From Carya illinoinensis (taxonomy: Eukaryota; Streptophyta; Magnoliopsida; Fagales; Juglandaceae), in the NCBI RefSeq assembly GCF_018687715.1, contig NC_056752.1, positions 2,728,001 through 2,792,000 on the forward strand: DNA of 64,000 bases, given 5' to 3'. The translations under genes and the position numbers were made by a program. The notes beneath the pieces are model-generated. The model ran no database searches. It saw nothing but the letters and a program-made list of their open reading frames with translations, and was not told where the DNA came from. Below, in pieces: positions 48,744 to 57,965 of this stretch. Each line of letters starts with the position of its first letter. The stretch's first letter is position 1.

Positions 48744-50074
48744 TGTCCACTCTGGACAATTCAAGAGTTATCAATCTTTTAATTCATTCAGATTGATAAC
48801 TCTCGAACGGGTCTAAGGTTTATTTTGATGAACAAGCAATACAAGATATGCTAACATGTATCATACAAACAATGCAAGATATGCTAATTAAAAGTCAATT
48901 GATTAATTAAAATATTTAATATTTAAGTATTATTAAATCTTAACTATTTGTATTTTAATTCCAGTTTAATTTTATTAATTTAAATGTTTAGTATTAAAGT
49001 ATTATTAAATCTAGAATATTTGTATTTTAAATAAAATTAATTTTACGAATTTCAATAGTTAAGTATTTAAGTATTATTAAATCTTAACTATTTGTATTTT
49101 AATTAACCTTCAATTCATTAATTTAAATATTAAGTATTTAAGTATTATTCAATCTTAACTATTTGTATTTTAATTAAAATTCATTTGATTAATGACAATT
49201 TTAAGTATTTAAGTATTATTAAATCTTAATTATTTGTATTTTTTTTTTTAAATTCAGTTGATTAATTTAAATTTTAAGTATTTTTTCAATTATTAAATCT
49301 TAATTATTTGTATTTTAAACTAAATTCATATACTTAATTTAAAGATTAATTATTTAAGTATTATTGAATCTTAATTATTTGTAGTTTAATTAATATTGAA
49401 ATTGATAGATTTAAAGATTTAGTACTATTCTAATTTGTAATTAACATTTTAACACTAACCAACATAACATTCAAACAGTGAACATATATGTTTGATTATA
49501 TATTATAATCAAATATTACTATGTTACTAAGCTATAGTATATTACTATGTTAGATATTAATGTTGTTATTTTATTAAATATTACTATGTTAATAAACTAT
49601 AGTATATTACTATGTTAGATATTACTATGTTACTAGCATTTAGAGTGTATTCTAATTAAACTAAAACTAAAATATAATATGTTAATATATTAAACTATAT
49701 ATAACATATATATACTATTATATATAGTGCCATATATAGTGCTAGAATAGGGAGTGTCATCTAATTAGTTTATAACTAAAATATAATATGTTAGTATACT
49801 AAACAAGTCATAACATGCATTTACTATAACACATATGTGATCTTTAATATCACATATATGTTATATAATACTATTATATAGAGAGCTCTATATGGTATAC
49901 TATATTATACTACATCATATAACTTATACTATATATAATATAATATAATATAATATAATCCATTAAATGAAAATATATTATATACTATATTAAAAATAAT
50001 AAATATAGTAATCATGAAAAATTATAATGATAAAAATATCATCTTTTAATAGTAACCATAATTACAGTTAATAC
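48744..50074. other. AT-rich non-coding part of the outer CACTA-like element
   Basis: It begins with an inverted repeat (GAGTTATCAATC ... GATTGATAACTC, 48,768-48,805). A tandem array follows (see the separate entry), then strongly AT-rich sequence with TATAATATAATA runs (49,680-49,990). No gene is visible. It would lie upstream of both the minus-strand TnpA-like gene and the plus-strand gene at 50,782, so it may once have held a bidirectional promoter; this is inference. Confidence 0.5.
48895..49430. repeat. AT-rich imperfect tandem repeats (period about 70-75)
   Basis: About seven imperfect copies of a unit containing AAGTATTATTAAATCTTAAC and TATTTGTATTTTAATTAA, each with small indels. Confidence 0.88.
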
Positions 50075-50780
50075 GTTCGAACGGTATTGCATATATAAGT
50101 TGCCGCGGACGTCGTTTTCACAGAAGCCAAACGTGTGCATTTCATACGTTCTCCGTCGTTAACCGTTGATCTACGCCGTTCAATGTCGTCTTTGCCGCTG
50201 TAAATAGTACTCACTCGAAGCCTCTTCCTTTACATACTGATATTCCTTTTTTTCAAAGTATTTTATCGTTTAGATTTAGGTTTTTGAAGGATTATTTGTT
50301 TGAATTAGGATAAACCGACTTATCCATCAATACTCACTATAGATTTGCTTTAATCCTTTGTAGGAATGTTTATTTAGGTTTCTATTTGATTTATTTTGGT
50401 GAAAAATCCATGGAATCAAAGGATTCTATGGATTTCAATGGCTGAGTCGACTCGGTCTGGAAAAATAAATCGATTCGAATACTGTTCGAATGCTATAAAC
50501 AGTGGTTGAATAGTATTCACTAATTGTTTGAACGTTTATTTAGATGTTCAAACGTTCAGCTCAAAACAATGCAACCTTTCAACCATTCATGTAAATAGCA
50601 TTCGAATGGTATTCAACGTTTGAACGTTGTTTTAGACGTTCAAACGTTATGGCCAAGTGGCAACCATTCGACCATTCATGTAAACATTCAAAAATTACAG
50701 TGATCGTTCGATCTCTATGTTGGGTGTTCGAATTGTAAACATTATACATTCAAACGTTGTTTTACACATTCAAATGTATA
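50075..50780. repeat. GTTCGAACG-type repeats, right arm of the outer element, part 1
   Basis: Words such as ACGTTCGAACGGT, GTTTGAACGTT and CATTCGAACG recur, densest at 50,460-50,780, matching the left array at 880-1,245. The function as TnpA binding sites is inferred. Confidence 0.7.
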
Positions 50781-50781
50781 G

Positions 50782-51855
50782 GGTCATTCACTGCGATCAG
50801 TCTTCAGTGATCGTGGTTGGGGACCTATCCTAGATGTGAGGGAGGAAGCATGGGAGCCAGTCTCCTATATTGACATTGTTGCTGAGTTTTATAGAGAGCT
50901 CGGTAGTACCAGCCCAGATGACAGAGGGGCCTACAGGATCTCTGTCCGAGGAGTATCCGTTGTATTTTCATGGGATGGACTTGCTGAGCATCTCGGTATT
51001 CCTAGGCTGCTAGATGCATATCCGAATGTGGTGCCTAGAGAGTCTGATTCTTCAGCTGAGGCGGAGACAACTGAGGAGGAGGCATCAGTTTATACTGATG
51101 TAGTTGATACCCTTGCTGATCATGAGGTGAGGGATTTAGTTGTTGGTCCAGATGCTCCACCGTATGACGGGATGAAGAGCATCAAACAGACAGATTTATC
51201 TTCTTTCTTCAAGATTTTGAATTTGATAATTGTCAACAACATTGACCCTCAGCAGCACAATACAAAGATTGACATTGATCAGATGAAATTTATGATACGG
51301 GTCGCTCGTGGCATTCCTAACGACTTGGTGGGGTATATATTCGATAGGATTCGATCAGAGTCTTGATACATTTCGATGGATATACTGCCATTCAGAATCC
51401 TGATCACCCGATTTTTACTGTTTGCTAGTGTTGTGCTTGATGTTGCTGAGCGTAAATGAGAACCGATGGGACCGATAAACAACACTACCCTCTCACGCAG
51501 CACGGGACACTCGAGACTGCATCTTCGTGGACATGTTCTAGAACCGATTGATCCTCAGAGAGATGCAGAGCCAGGAGATCATGGAGTATCAGCTGCGGGG
51601 ACATCTACACAGGCCTAGGTATTAGTAAACAATGTTACTCGTAAGGAGATGGCTGAGATTGTGCATGCAACGATCAGCGAATAGACATTAGCGGTGATCG
51701 ATGCAGTGCGTATGGAGATCCATTCTGCTATGTCTGTGCTTTGTACATAGTTTGATGCCATGTCTGCGACTCAGGTCACTATCAGTACTCGACTGACATA
51801 AATAGAGGAACGTATAGCTGCAGTCGAGGAAGTGTGCAAAGACTTGGGGTCTTAA
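50782..51855 (+). pseudogene. Plant transposon protein (PF20167-like), decayed
   Basis: One frame can be followed from after the stop at 50,779-50,781 to TAA 51,853-51,855. It begins near FSDRGWGPILDVREEAWEPV, then IVAEFYRELG, ISVRGVSVVFSWDGLAEHLG and IPNDLVGYIF. The pattern RGW ... EFY.. ... V.VRG..V.FS ... is that of the putative plant transposon protein domain found in many plant mobile elements. I am fairly confident of the pattern and not of the exact family. The C-terminal third is Ala/Glu-rich with a helical repeat (RLT.IEERIAAVEEV). Six in-frame stops break it: TGA at 51,364 and 51,457, and TAG at about 51,616, 51,682 and 51,748, with TAA near 51,799. There is no frame change. TAG for CAG and TAA for CAA fit C-to-T decay. 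Confidence 0.7.
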
Positions 51856-52343
51856 TTAGTACCTTCTATCTTTTTTATTTATTTATTTTTTGTTTTAAGC
51901 ATGGACAATATTTTGTGTATTGTAAATTCAGTATTTAACTATGAAATAGTATTATTTTATATTTTCTAAACTAATTATTAATTTACATTATTCCTATTAT
52001 TTAATTAACCAATTTCTTACGATTACTAGTTAATATAAATATAATTCTATAAAAAAAAAAAAACCATGGTCACCGTTCGACCCCTTCAAATCATGTTTGA
52101 ACCGTGCTGATGTATCATTTGAACGGTTAAACTTTAACGTTCGAACGATTCATCAATTTTCCTCTAAAAAAATTTATGTAACGCGCCAAAATTACGTTCG
52201 AACGGTAAAATTTATACGTTCGAATGGTGAATCTTTAGTGTTCTAACGGTTAACTAATTTGGGACAAAATATTTCGTCCCTAACTAGACCGTTCAAAACA
52301 TTCCGTCATTTTTTGAGAATGAAATTCATAATTTCGTCCCTAA
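51856..52343. repeat. GTTCGAACG-type repeats and junction into CEP copy B
   Basis: After an AT-rich tail (51,870-52,060), which includes a poly(A) run near 52,050, the subterminal words return: CCGTTCGACC, CGTTCGAACGATT, CGTTCGAACGGTA and GGGACAAAATATTTCGTCCC. The last palindrome has the same GGGAC...GTCCC theme as 715-870 at the left end. No CACTA-type right terminus is found before CEP similarity starts near 52,344. Confidence 0.7.
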
Positions 52344-52612
52344 CTTGGTTCATTGAGGGAAGGCGTTTGCTTGTAGGGAAGAATAACAAATTTCAAATGC
52401 TCCAAAATCATAACAAAATCCATGAAAAGGAAACTAATAAGCATCGAGGTAAGTTTTGTGATGATCATCATGACATGACGGCCAGGGAGCAGCAGCTGAC
52501 GAAGGTGTACGTGGCGCCTCCCCGGCCGCCTCTAGCTCATGCCATGATCACTGACTTCAGTCCAACAACTCCAGGTCACAGCCCTAGTATTGGGCATCCC
52601 ATTCATCCCTAG
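52259..52612 (+). pseudogene. CEP precursor, copy B, 5' end replaced by transposon sequence
   Basis: The frame opens in transposon sequence (52,259) and joins CEP similarity near WFIEGRRLLVGKNNKF (52,345). The remainder matches copy C through HDMTA. A block of about 50 bases is then deleted, and the next stretch is read in another frame until a small insertion restores it (VYVAPPRPP). The C-terminus DFSPTTPGHSPSIGH plus PIHP and stop is intact. The two changes from copy C (R to S and G to S) fall in the mature 15-mer; DFRPT is a strongly conserved start in known CEPs. There is no signal peptide and no native promoter, so secretion is not expected. Probably a pseudogene, unless transcripts start in the transposon and use another leader. 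Confidence 0.72.
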
Positions 52613-52675
52613 GCCAATTTCTTGGTCTTCCTGCATGTATATATGTTGCATGCAGCATGCATGCACACACACACA

Positions 52676-52678
<3 letters not shown>

Positions 52679-52709
<31 letters not shown>
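52679..52709. repeat. (TA)n microsatellite in the CEP copy B 3' UTR
   Basis: About 15 TA units. Copies A and C carry only short TATATA runs at the equivalent place, so it expanded after duplication. Confidence 0.93.
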
Positions 52710-52711
<2 letters not shown>

Positions 52712-54149
52712 CTCATTGATCGTTGCATGTCCAGGAAATGACTTCATTATCTGCGTTTAGATGTATCATTAATAATGGTGTTGTGCTTCAATTGCCAATA
52801 AAAAATTTAAGGTTGTAGCTAGGTAGGGTTGAATTTTCTTTCGGCATGTTTCTTCTCCAAAAAACAAAAACCTGTTTTTTTTCTATTTTCCACTCTATTT
52901 AGTTATGTTGTAACTTTGGACAAGTGTCCATACGTACAAGAAGGCGTTCATGTAATTTGTGGCTTTCGTCAATTTGTTGGGTTTTCAATGAAATCTAGCT
53001 AATTACGCTATTCTTGGTCTTGCATTTTGCTTTAGCCTTAATTTTCTTTTATATATCGACACCCGACATCACTGATCAGCACAAAAGGTTGCACTTTGCC
53101 ACTACACATACGTAGTAACCTATGGAAATTGATCTAATATAGGACAGAATAACGATTATGCTGCAGGCTAGTTTCAACAGATAATTTACTGAGAAAATAC
53201 TAGATTTTTCCAAAACACAGAGAAGACTATGAATATTACTGATTAATAATTAAATTCAAAATTATTTTATAAAACGCACAAGCTGGACTTTATAATTAGC
53301 TACAAAACTTGAAATTATGAAAAAGTTTCAAAAATAGAAAAATCTAAATTATTGTATGAGAAATAAATACATAAATAAACAAGAATCTTACAAAAAATTT
53401 GTGAAAAATCAAACTCAGAATCACTTCTAAACTTGAAATCAAATATTTACTAATACGGCTGCAAGAATGAGTATAAATATATGATTTTAGAGAAAGTAAT
53501 TGATCTTCCTTATCAATTTGGATATGCACCAAGATCCTAATTAATAACTAATTAATAATAAATTATATGAGTAAATCATGAATGACGTTCGAATCGGGTT
53601 GATCTAATTTAGGCTGCCAAAGGTAATTAAACAGTTAATTAATTGAGCGTCAAAATGTTATGGCGGACTTGCCCACCCACTAATTACATGATTACTCCTC
53701 CTGAAGCTAGCTAGTGCTGAAATGAAAGTTTCCCTGTAATAATTTTCCCCCAACTTTACAATGAGGCAGAGCCCCTATATCTAGACACGTACAGTCAGTA
53801 TCAAGAAGAACATTCTTTACAACTGAAAAATGTACAGTTAATAAATAAAAGAAAATACTTTAGTTACAAAGGGATTATACAAAAGTAATCCCACAAACTA
53901 ATGTGGCTTAATGTGGTTCGTCAGATTATAAAGTTATTTTTATCGTAAAGTAAATCCAACGTATCAGATAAAGCCATGTCAGTTTGTGAAATTATTTTTG
54001 TGAGTTTCATTTGTGTATGTAACACTACTTATAAATAAATAAAAGATGCTACTACTACAATGGATGATGATTTGAGAGTATTCTGGAAGATGCTCTAGCT
54101 TGTGAGTGGTGCTGCATATTCTGGACAGAGTCTACATTGTGTGCTGTCT

Positions 54150-56473
54150 GCGCACTACGTGCTGCATGGCCTGCTTGCTGTGCTTTACGTGCTGTGTGAC
54201 CTGCATGTAATTGTTAGGAGCCTCGGTCTAGCTCCTAAGAATTTGGGGTCCTCGAGCTTGCCTTGGACATGGTCTTGACCGAAGATGCCACTCTCTTGCT
54301 TGGTTTTGCTCCTTGGCCGGCAATGGGGCTTCCTAAGGCTTAGAAGGGAATGTGTTTGGGGAGGGAGAAGAGATATTCGAAATATGAGGGTAACTAATAT
54401 CGTGATGCATGCAATGCAAAATGGTGTAGTTGAGGCTCGGCTTGTGTTATCTTGGGGAGAAGTTGGCCGAATGAAGGAACAAGGCAAGGGGTGTGTGGCC
54501 TTGGCGTGTAGGGTTGGTATTGCCCGAAATGGCAGGGGACAAACTGCACCTTGGAAAGGTGGTTTGTCCACCCCCCACTTTAGGTGTGGCGGCTAGGGTT
54601 GGTTTTCTAGGATTCCCGAAATGGGAAGGGAGGTAGGGTTCCTTTGGGAAGGCTAGATGCAGGCGGTTTAAAGGGGATGATGGCTATGACCGGTTGATGG
54701 TGGTAAGCTATCAAGCTCAAATCGATCAAGGGTTGTGGGTGAAGTGAGAGCTGGCCGTGTAGGTGATGAGGATGGTGAGATGGGTTGTGTTGGGATTGGT
54801 GAGCTTGCTAAGCTTGTAGCAATGCTAGAACCGATAGTTAATGGTTGAAGATGCTAGACAATACCATGCAACACCAATGGATAACAATGGAAGAATGCCA
54901 CGGAATGGATATTGTTCAAGCACATAAATCAATGCAATACAACAATAAAGTGATAGAAATGAACCTTCTCTATTCACGAATTGCAAGAGAAGTTTCTCTC
55001 AAAGGGATTCACGAATTTCACCCTTAGAGCCCAAGTGTAAACACCGAAAGCCTCAAGAACATAAGTGTTCGGAAATAATCAAAATGTCAAAAAGTCCCTC
55101 TTACAATGCATAAAGGTAAAATATATAGTAAAACCCTAGGGAGTCTTCAATGGTGAGGATAAGTCCACGTGGCCCTTGAGATGTCTTGGTCCGTGGAGAT
55201 AGGGCTGGTTGGGTTGGTGCTCACTTGGTCGAGCATGGCTGCTGGGTGGCTGGTGGTCGCTGCGCATGGCTTGTGCGTGGGTGTGCACCAGGCCGGGTCT
55301 GGACAGGCAGGCTGGTCGTGCAGCTGCCTGACTTGGTCTGGCATGCATGCTGGCCCACCAGCTCGCTGGCATGTGCATGCTGATGGTCTGGTCCCCACGG
55401 TTGGTGGTCTGGCCGTGCAGCGTGCATGGCTTGCATGGCTGGCGTGGCTTGCATGGCTGGACGTGGGCATAGATTGCCTGCTGGGTGCTTGGGCTGGTCG
55501 CGTGCGTGGCTTGCCAGTGCTGCCTGCTGGCCGCTTGCAAGGCCTAGCCCTTGGCCTGGCTGTGCGTGTTGGCTGGCCATGGGTTTGGCCAATGTGCGCG
55601 CCTGGCTTGCCTGCAGGGCCGCGCGCATGGTCTGGCTGCGCGTGCTGGGCAGGCCCGCGGGGGCTTGTTGCGAGGTGTGTGGACACCAAGGCCAGCACGT
55701 AAGCCACTTGGCCGTGGCCTCCCTTACGTGGGTTCTTGACAGTAATGCAGGTGTTGCTTGAGCAGTCTTTGTACTAGCTAGCTGCTGGCTGTGCATCAGG
55801 GACTGCATGTGATGAGTAATTTGCTTGAACAGCTAGCAACCGTAACCTGAACTTGATGATCAGAACCACTCCACTTAACACGCGCACTACGTGCTGCATG
55901 GCCTGCTTGCTGCGCCTTACGTGCTGTGTGACCTGCATGTAATGCAGGTGTTGCTTGAGCAGTCTCTGTACTAGCTAGCTGCTGGCTGTGCATCAGGGAC
56001 AGCATGTGACGAGTAATTTGCTTGAACAGCTAGCAATCGTAACCTGAACTTGATGATCAGAACCACTTCACTTAACACGCGCACTACGTGCTGCATGGCC
56101 TGCTTGCTGCGCCTTACGTGCTGTGTGACCTGCATGTAATGCAGGTGTTGCTTGAGCAGTCTCTGTACTAGCTAGCTGCTGGCTGTGCATCAGGGACTGC
56201 ATGTGATGAGTAATTTGCTTGAACAGCTAGTAACCGTAACCTGAACTTGATGATCAGAACCACTTCACTTAACACGCGCACTACGTGCTGCATGGCCTGC
56301 TTGCTGGGCCTTACGTGCTGTGTGACCTGCATGTATTGCAGGTGTTAATGCTTGAGCAGTCTCTTACTAGCTAGCTGCTGGCTGTGCATCAGGGACTGCA
56401 TGCATGTGATGAGTAATTTGCTTGAACAGCTAGCAACCGTAACCTGAACTTGATGATCAGAACCACTTCACTT
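54150..56473. repeat. 197-bp tandem repeat array, about 4 units, interrupted by a solo LTR
   Basis: Units start with CGCACTACGTGCTGCATGG at about 54,150 (split: 54,150-54,211 plus 55,747-55,880), 55,881, 56,078 and 56,275. The spacing is 197, 197 and about 199. Within each unit GCTTGAGCAGTCTCTGTACTA, CTAGCTAGCTGCTGGCTGTG and CCTGAACTTGATGATCAG are conserved. Copy C has a single unit at about 60,779-60,983. So the array grew in copy B only. Confidence 0.92.
54212..55741. mobile_element. Solo LTR, 1.53 kb, with 5-bp TSD
   Basis: The element begins TGTTAGGAGCCTCGG and ends GGTTCTTGACA, so the terminal bases are TGT...ACA. It is flanked by gtaat at 54,207-54,211 and 55,742-55,746. The uninterrupted unit reads GCATGTAATGCAGGTG, which proves the insertion site. 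No primer site, gag or pol is inside. Its last third (55,180-55,740) is unusually GC-rich and made of GCTGG, GCATGG and TGGCC words, so several frames stay open on both strands. Confidence 0.85.
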
Positions 56474-56602
56474 AACACAGATCACCACGTACGGCATGCA
56501 GTCAGTAACTCTTGGGCGCCTCTGATCATGTGCATGCACGAAGCACGATAACGTCGTCCTCCACGTTCGGCCATAAAATTTAGCATATTTGCATTAAGTG
56601 AT

Positions 56603-57355
56603 CGTGTGGCCAGATTTATTGGCCGCCACAAGTAAGTTGGGACATCATCATGAGCGTATGTAGTATTAGAATCTAATTCAAAGATGACCTTTATGATCAA
56701 AAGAAATTATGTGCAACCCAAGAAATAAAAAAATGGAATATATAAAAGAATCACCAAAGAGTTCGGCATTATATGCCAGTAGTACTTTTCATTTCGTCTG
56801 TCGCGCGCAGCCACGCATTAGAGGGTTTTTCTTTTCTTGAGTAGAATAGTAATTAATAATTAGATCATGATGGAAATGGAAAGCAGTCAAGCCACTATGA
56901 CTTTTGCTGAGATTTTATAATTAATTATAAACAAAAGTTTTATGAGCTTATAAAGAGATCACATGTGGATCCTTTTATATCATCATATATAATGTTAGAG
57001 TCACAAAAAATATTTATAAAGTTAAATTTATAAATTGATGTAAATTTACATAATATATTAAATTTATTTTACAATTAAAATAATTTTATAATATGATGTA
57101 TTATATTAAACAACGGCATTAATTAATAAATTTATATTTATGAAATGATTTTAATGGCTAAAATATTTCTCTAGTCCGGGTCTGGGGATGTCATGTGTGG
57201 CTTTGATATGTTCAGTACGAAATAATTACTCTGGGTTCACTCACTGTAATATTCTATCAATTTTACCCATTACAGTTACTATAGGCTCTTGTTGTTGCGT
57301 TTGCACATGCATGGACATTCCACTTGTCCTATTATCTCTAGATCTCTCCTTGTAA
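56603..57355. other. Spacer and upstream region of CEP copy C
   Basis: This is AT-rich unique sequence between segment B and the copy C promoter. No gene is seen. Runs such as AAATTTATAAATTGATGTAAATTTACATAA (shown in part: AAATTTATAAATTGATG) near 57,026-57,056 are simple AT inverse motifs. Regulatory sites for copy C presumably lie here, but none can be named with confidence. Confidence 0.5.
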
Positions 57356-57364
57356 CTATAAATA
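57356..57364 (+). promoter_or_regulatory. Probable TATA box of CEP copy C
   Basis: CTATAAATA lies 201 bases before the ATG. With a start of transcription about 30 bases downstream, the 5' leader would be about 170 bases. It contains CT-rich stretches (CTCTCTCGCTCTCTCC near 57,513-57,530), common in plant leaders. Confidence 0.6.
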
Positions 57365-57565
57365 TCGCCAGAGCTAAGGCTTCAGGCAATTCATACGTTG
57401 AGGTTGCTTTAAGTTTATTGGAAACTTATATGCTTAGCAGATATAACTACTCCAGTCTCTGGCTAGGCAACTACCAGCTTGCTTAATTTAGCTGATTTGG
57501 TTCTTCCCATCTCTCTCGCTCTCTCCTTGTATAACCAGTTGTCTTTCAATCTCTCAGCCTGATCC

Positions 57566-57937
57566 ATGGCCCATAACAAAATTTTAATCTTCACCTGTCT
57601 TTTCTTTGTTTTGATTTTCTCCCAAGAAACTCAGTTTATTGAGGGAAGGCATTTGCTTGTTGGGAAGAATAACGAATTTCAAACACTCCAAACTCATAAC
57701 AAAATCCATGAAAAGGAAACTAATAAGCACGGAGGTAAGTTCCGTGATGATCGTCATGACATGACGGCCATGAGCAACGCAATTACTCATGAAGCCATAT
57801 TATTGTCTCCTCCTACAGCAGCAGCTGACGAAGGTGCGGTGGCTCCCCCGCCGCCTCCTGCTCGTGCCATGATCACTGACTTCAGGCCAACGACTCCAGG
57901 TCACAGCCCTGGTATTGGGCATCCCATTCATCCCTAG
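57566..57937 (+). CDS. CEP peptide hormone precursor, copy C, intact
   Basis: 123 residues with all parts of a CEP precursor. There is a hydrophobic signal peptide (residues 3-20, KILIFTCLFFVLIFSQ, cleavage probably after about residue 20-25). A variable region follows (FIEGRHLLVGKNNEFQ, Lys/His-rich), then a Pro-rich spacer (APPPPPPA type), and the CEP 15-mer DFRPTTPGHSPGIGH at residues 105-119, then PIHP and stop. Known CEPs are secreted, processed, hydroxylated on Pro residues in this 15-mer and sensed by leucine-rich repeat receptor kinases (CEPR) to control root growth, nodulation and nitrate demand. The ATG is in a good context (GATCCATGG). The length is typical (about 75-130 residues). 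No intron is needed. A LINE inserted 28 bases after the stop may supply a different 3' end. This is the only copy that looks functional. Activity is inferred, not shown. Confidence 0.92.
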   Translation: MAHNKILIFTCLFFVLIFSQETQFIEGRHLLVGKNNEFQTLQTHNKIHEKETNKHGGKFRDDRHDMTAMSNAITHEAILLSPPTAAADEGAVAPPPPPARAMITDFRPTTPGHSPGIGHPIHP

Positions 57938-57965
57938 GCCAATTTCTTAGTCTTCCTGCATGTAT

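Larger units (their letters stand above)
696..52343 (-). mobile_element. Outermost CACTA-like transposon, host of the nest (right end eroded)
   Basis: The left end is read as CACTACACTAGAAATG at 696, exactly where similarity to CEP segments B and C stops. Both ends carry the same subterminal motif family built on GTTCGAACG (880-1,215 and 50,075-52,330). The minus-strand TnpA-like pseudogene (29,698-30,490) and the plus-strand pseudogene at 50,782-51,855 belong to this layer. Removing the two inserted elements (26.1 kb and 18.2 kb) leaves about 7.3 kb of original element. No matching terminal inverted repeat is visible at the right, where sequence passes directly into CEP copy B coding sequence near 52,340. 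The right terminus was probably lost in a deletion that also removed the start of copy B. The right boundary is uncertain by about 20 bases. Confidence 0.6.
52344..56602 (+). repeat. Tandem-duplicated CEP segment, copy B
   Basis: Runs parallel to 57,630-61,105 (copy C) apart from the LINE in C and the solo LTR and extra 197-bp units in B. Landmarks are GATCGTTGCATG, the 3' UTR tail near 52,990, GTAATAATTTTCCCCCAACT near 53,735, and GGCATGCAGTCAGTAA near 56,495. Similarity ends after AGCATATTTGCATTAA (about 56,597). A (TA)n run lies at 52,679-52,709. A relict TATTCTGGACAGAGTCTACA block precedes the 197-bp unit in both copies. Confidence 0.88.

Noticed and set aside
48768..48805. Inverted repeat GAGTTATCAATC considered as ends of a MITE
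   Set aside because: Only 12-bp arms with a short spacer and no target duplication or internal sequence.
55136..55808. Long overlapping frames (up to 195 codons) on both strands in a GC-rich block
   Set aside because: They are open in almost all frames because of repeated GCTGG/TGGCC words, lie inside a solo LTR and have no recognisable domain.
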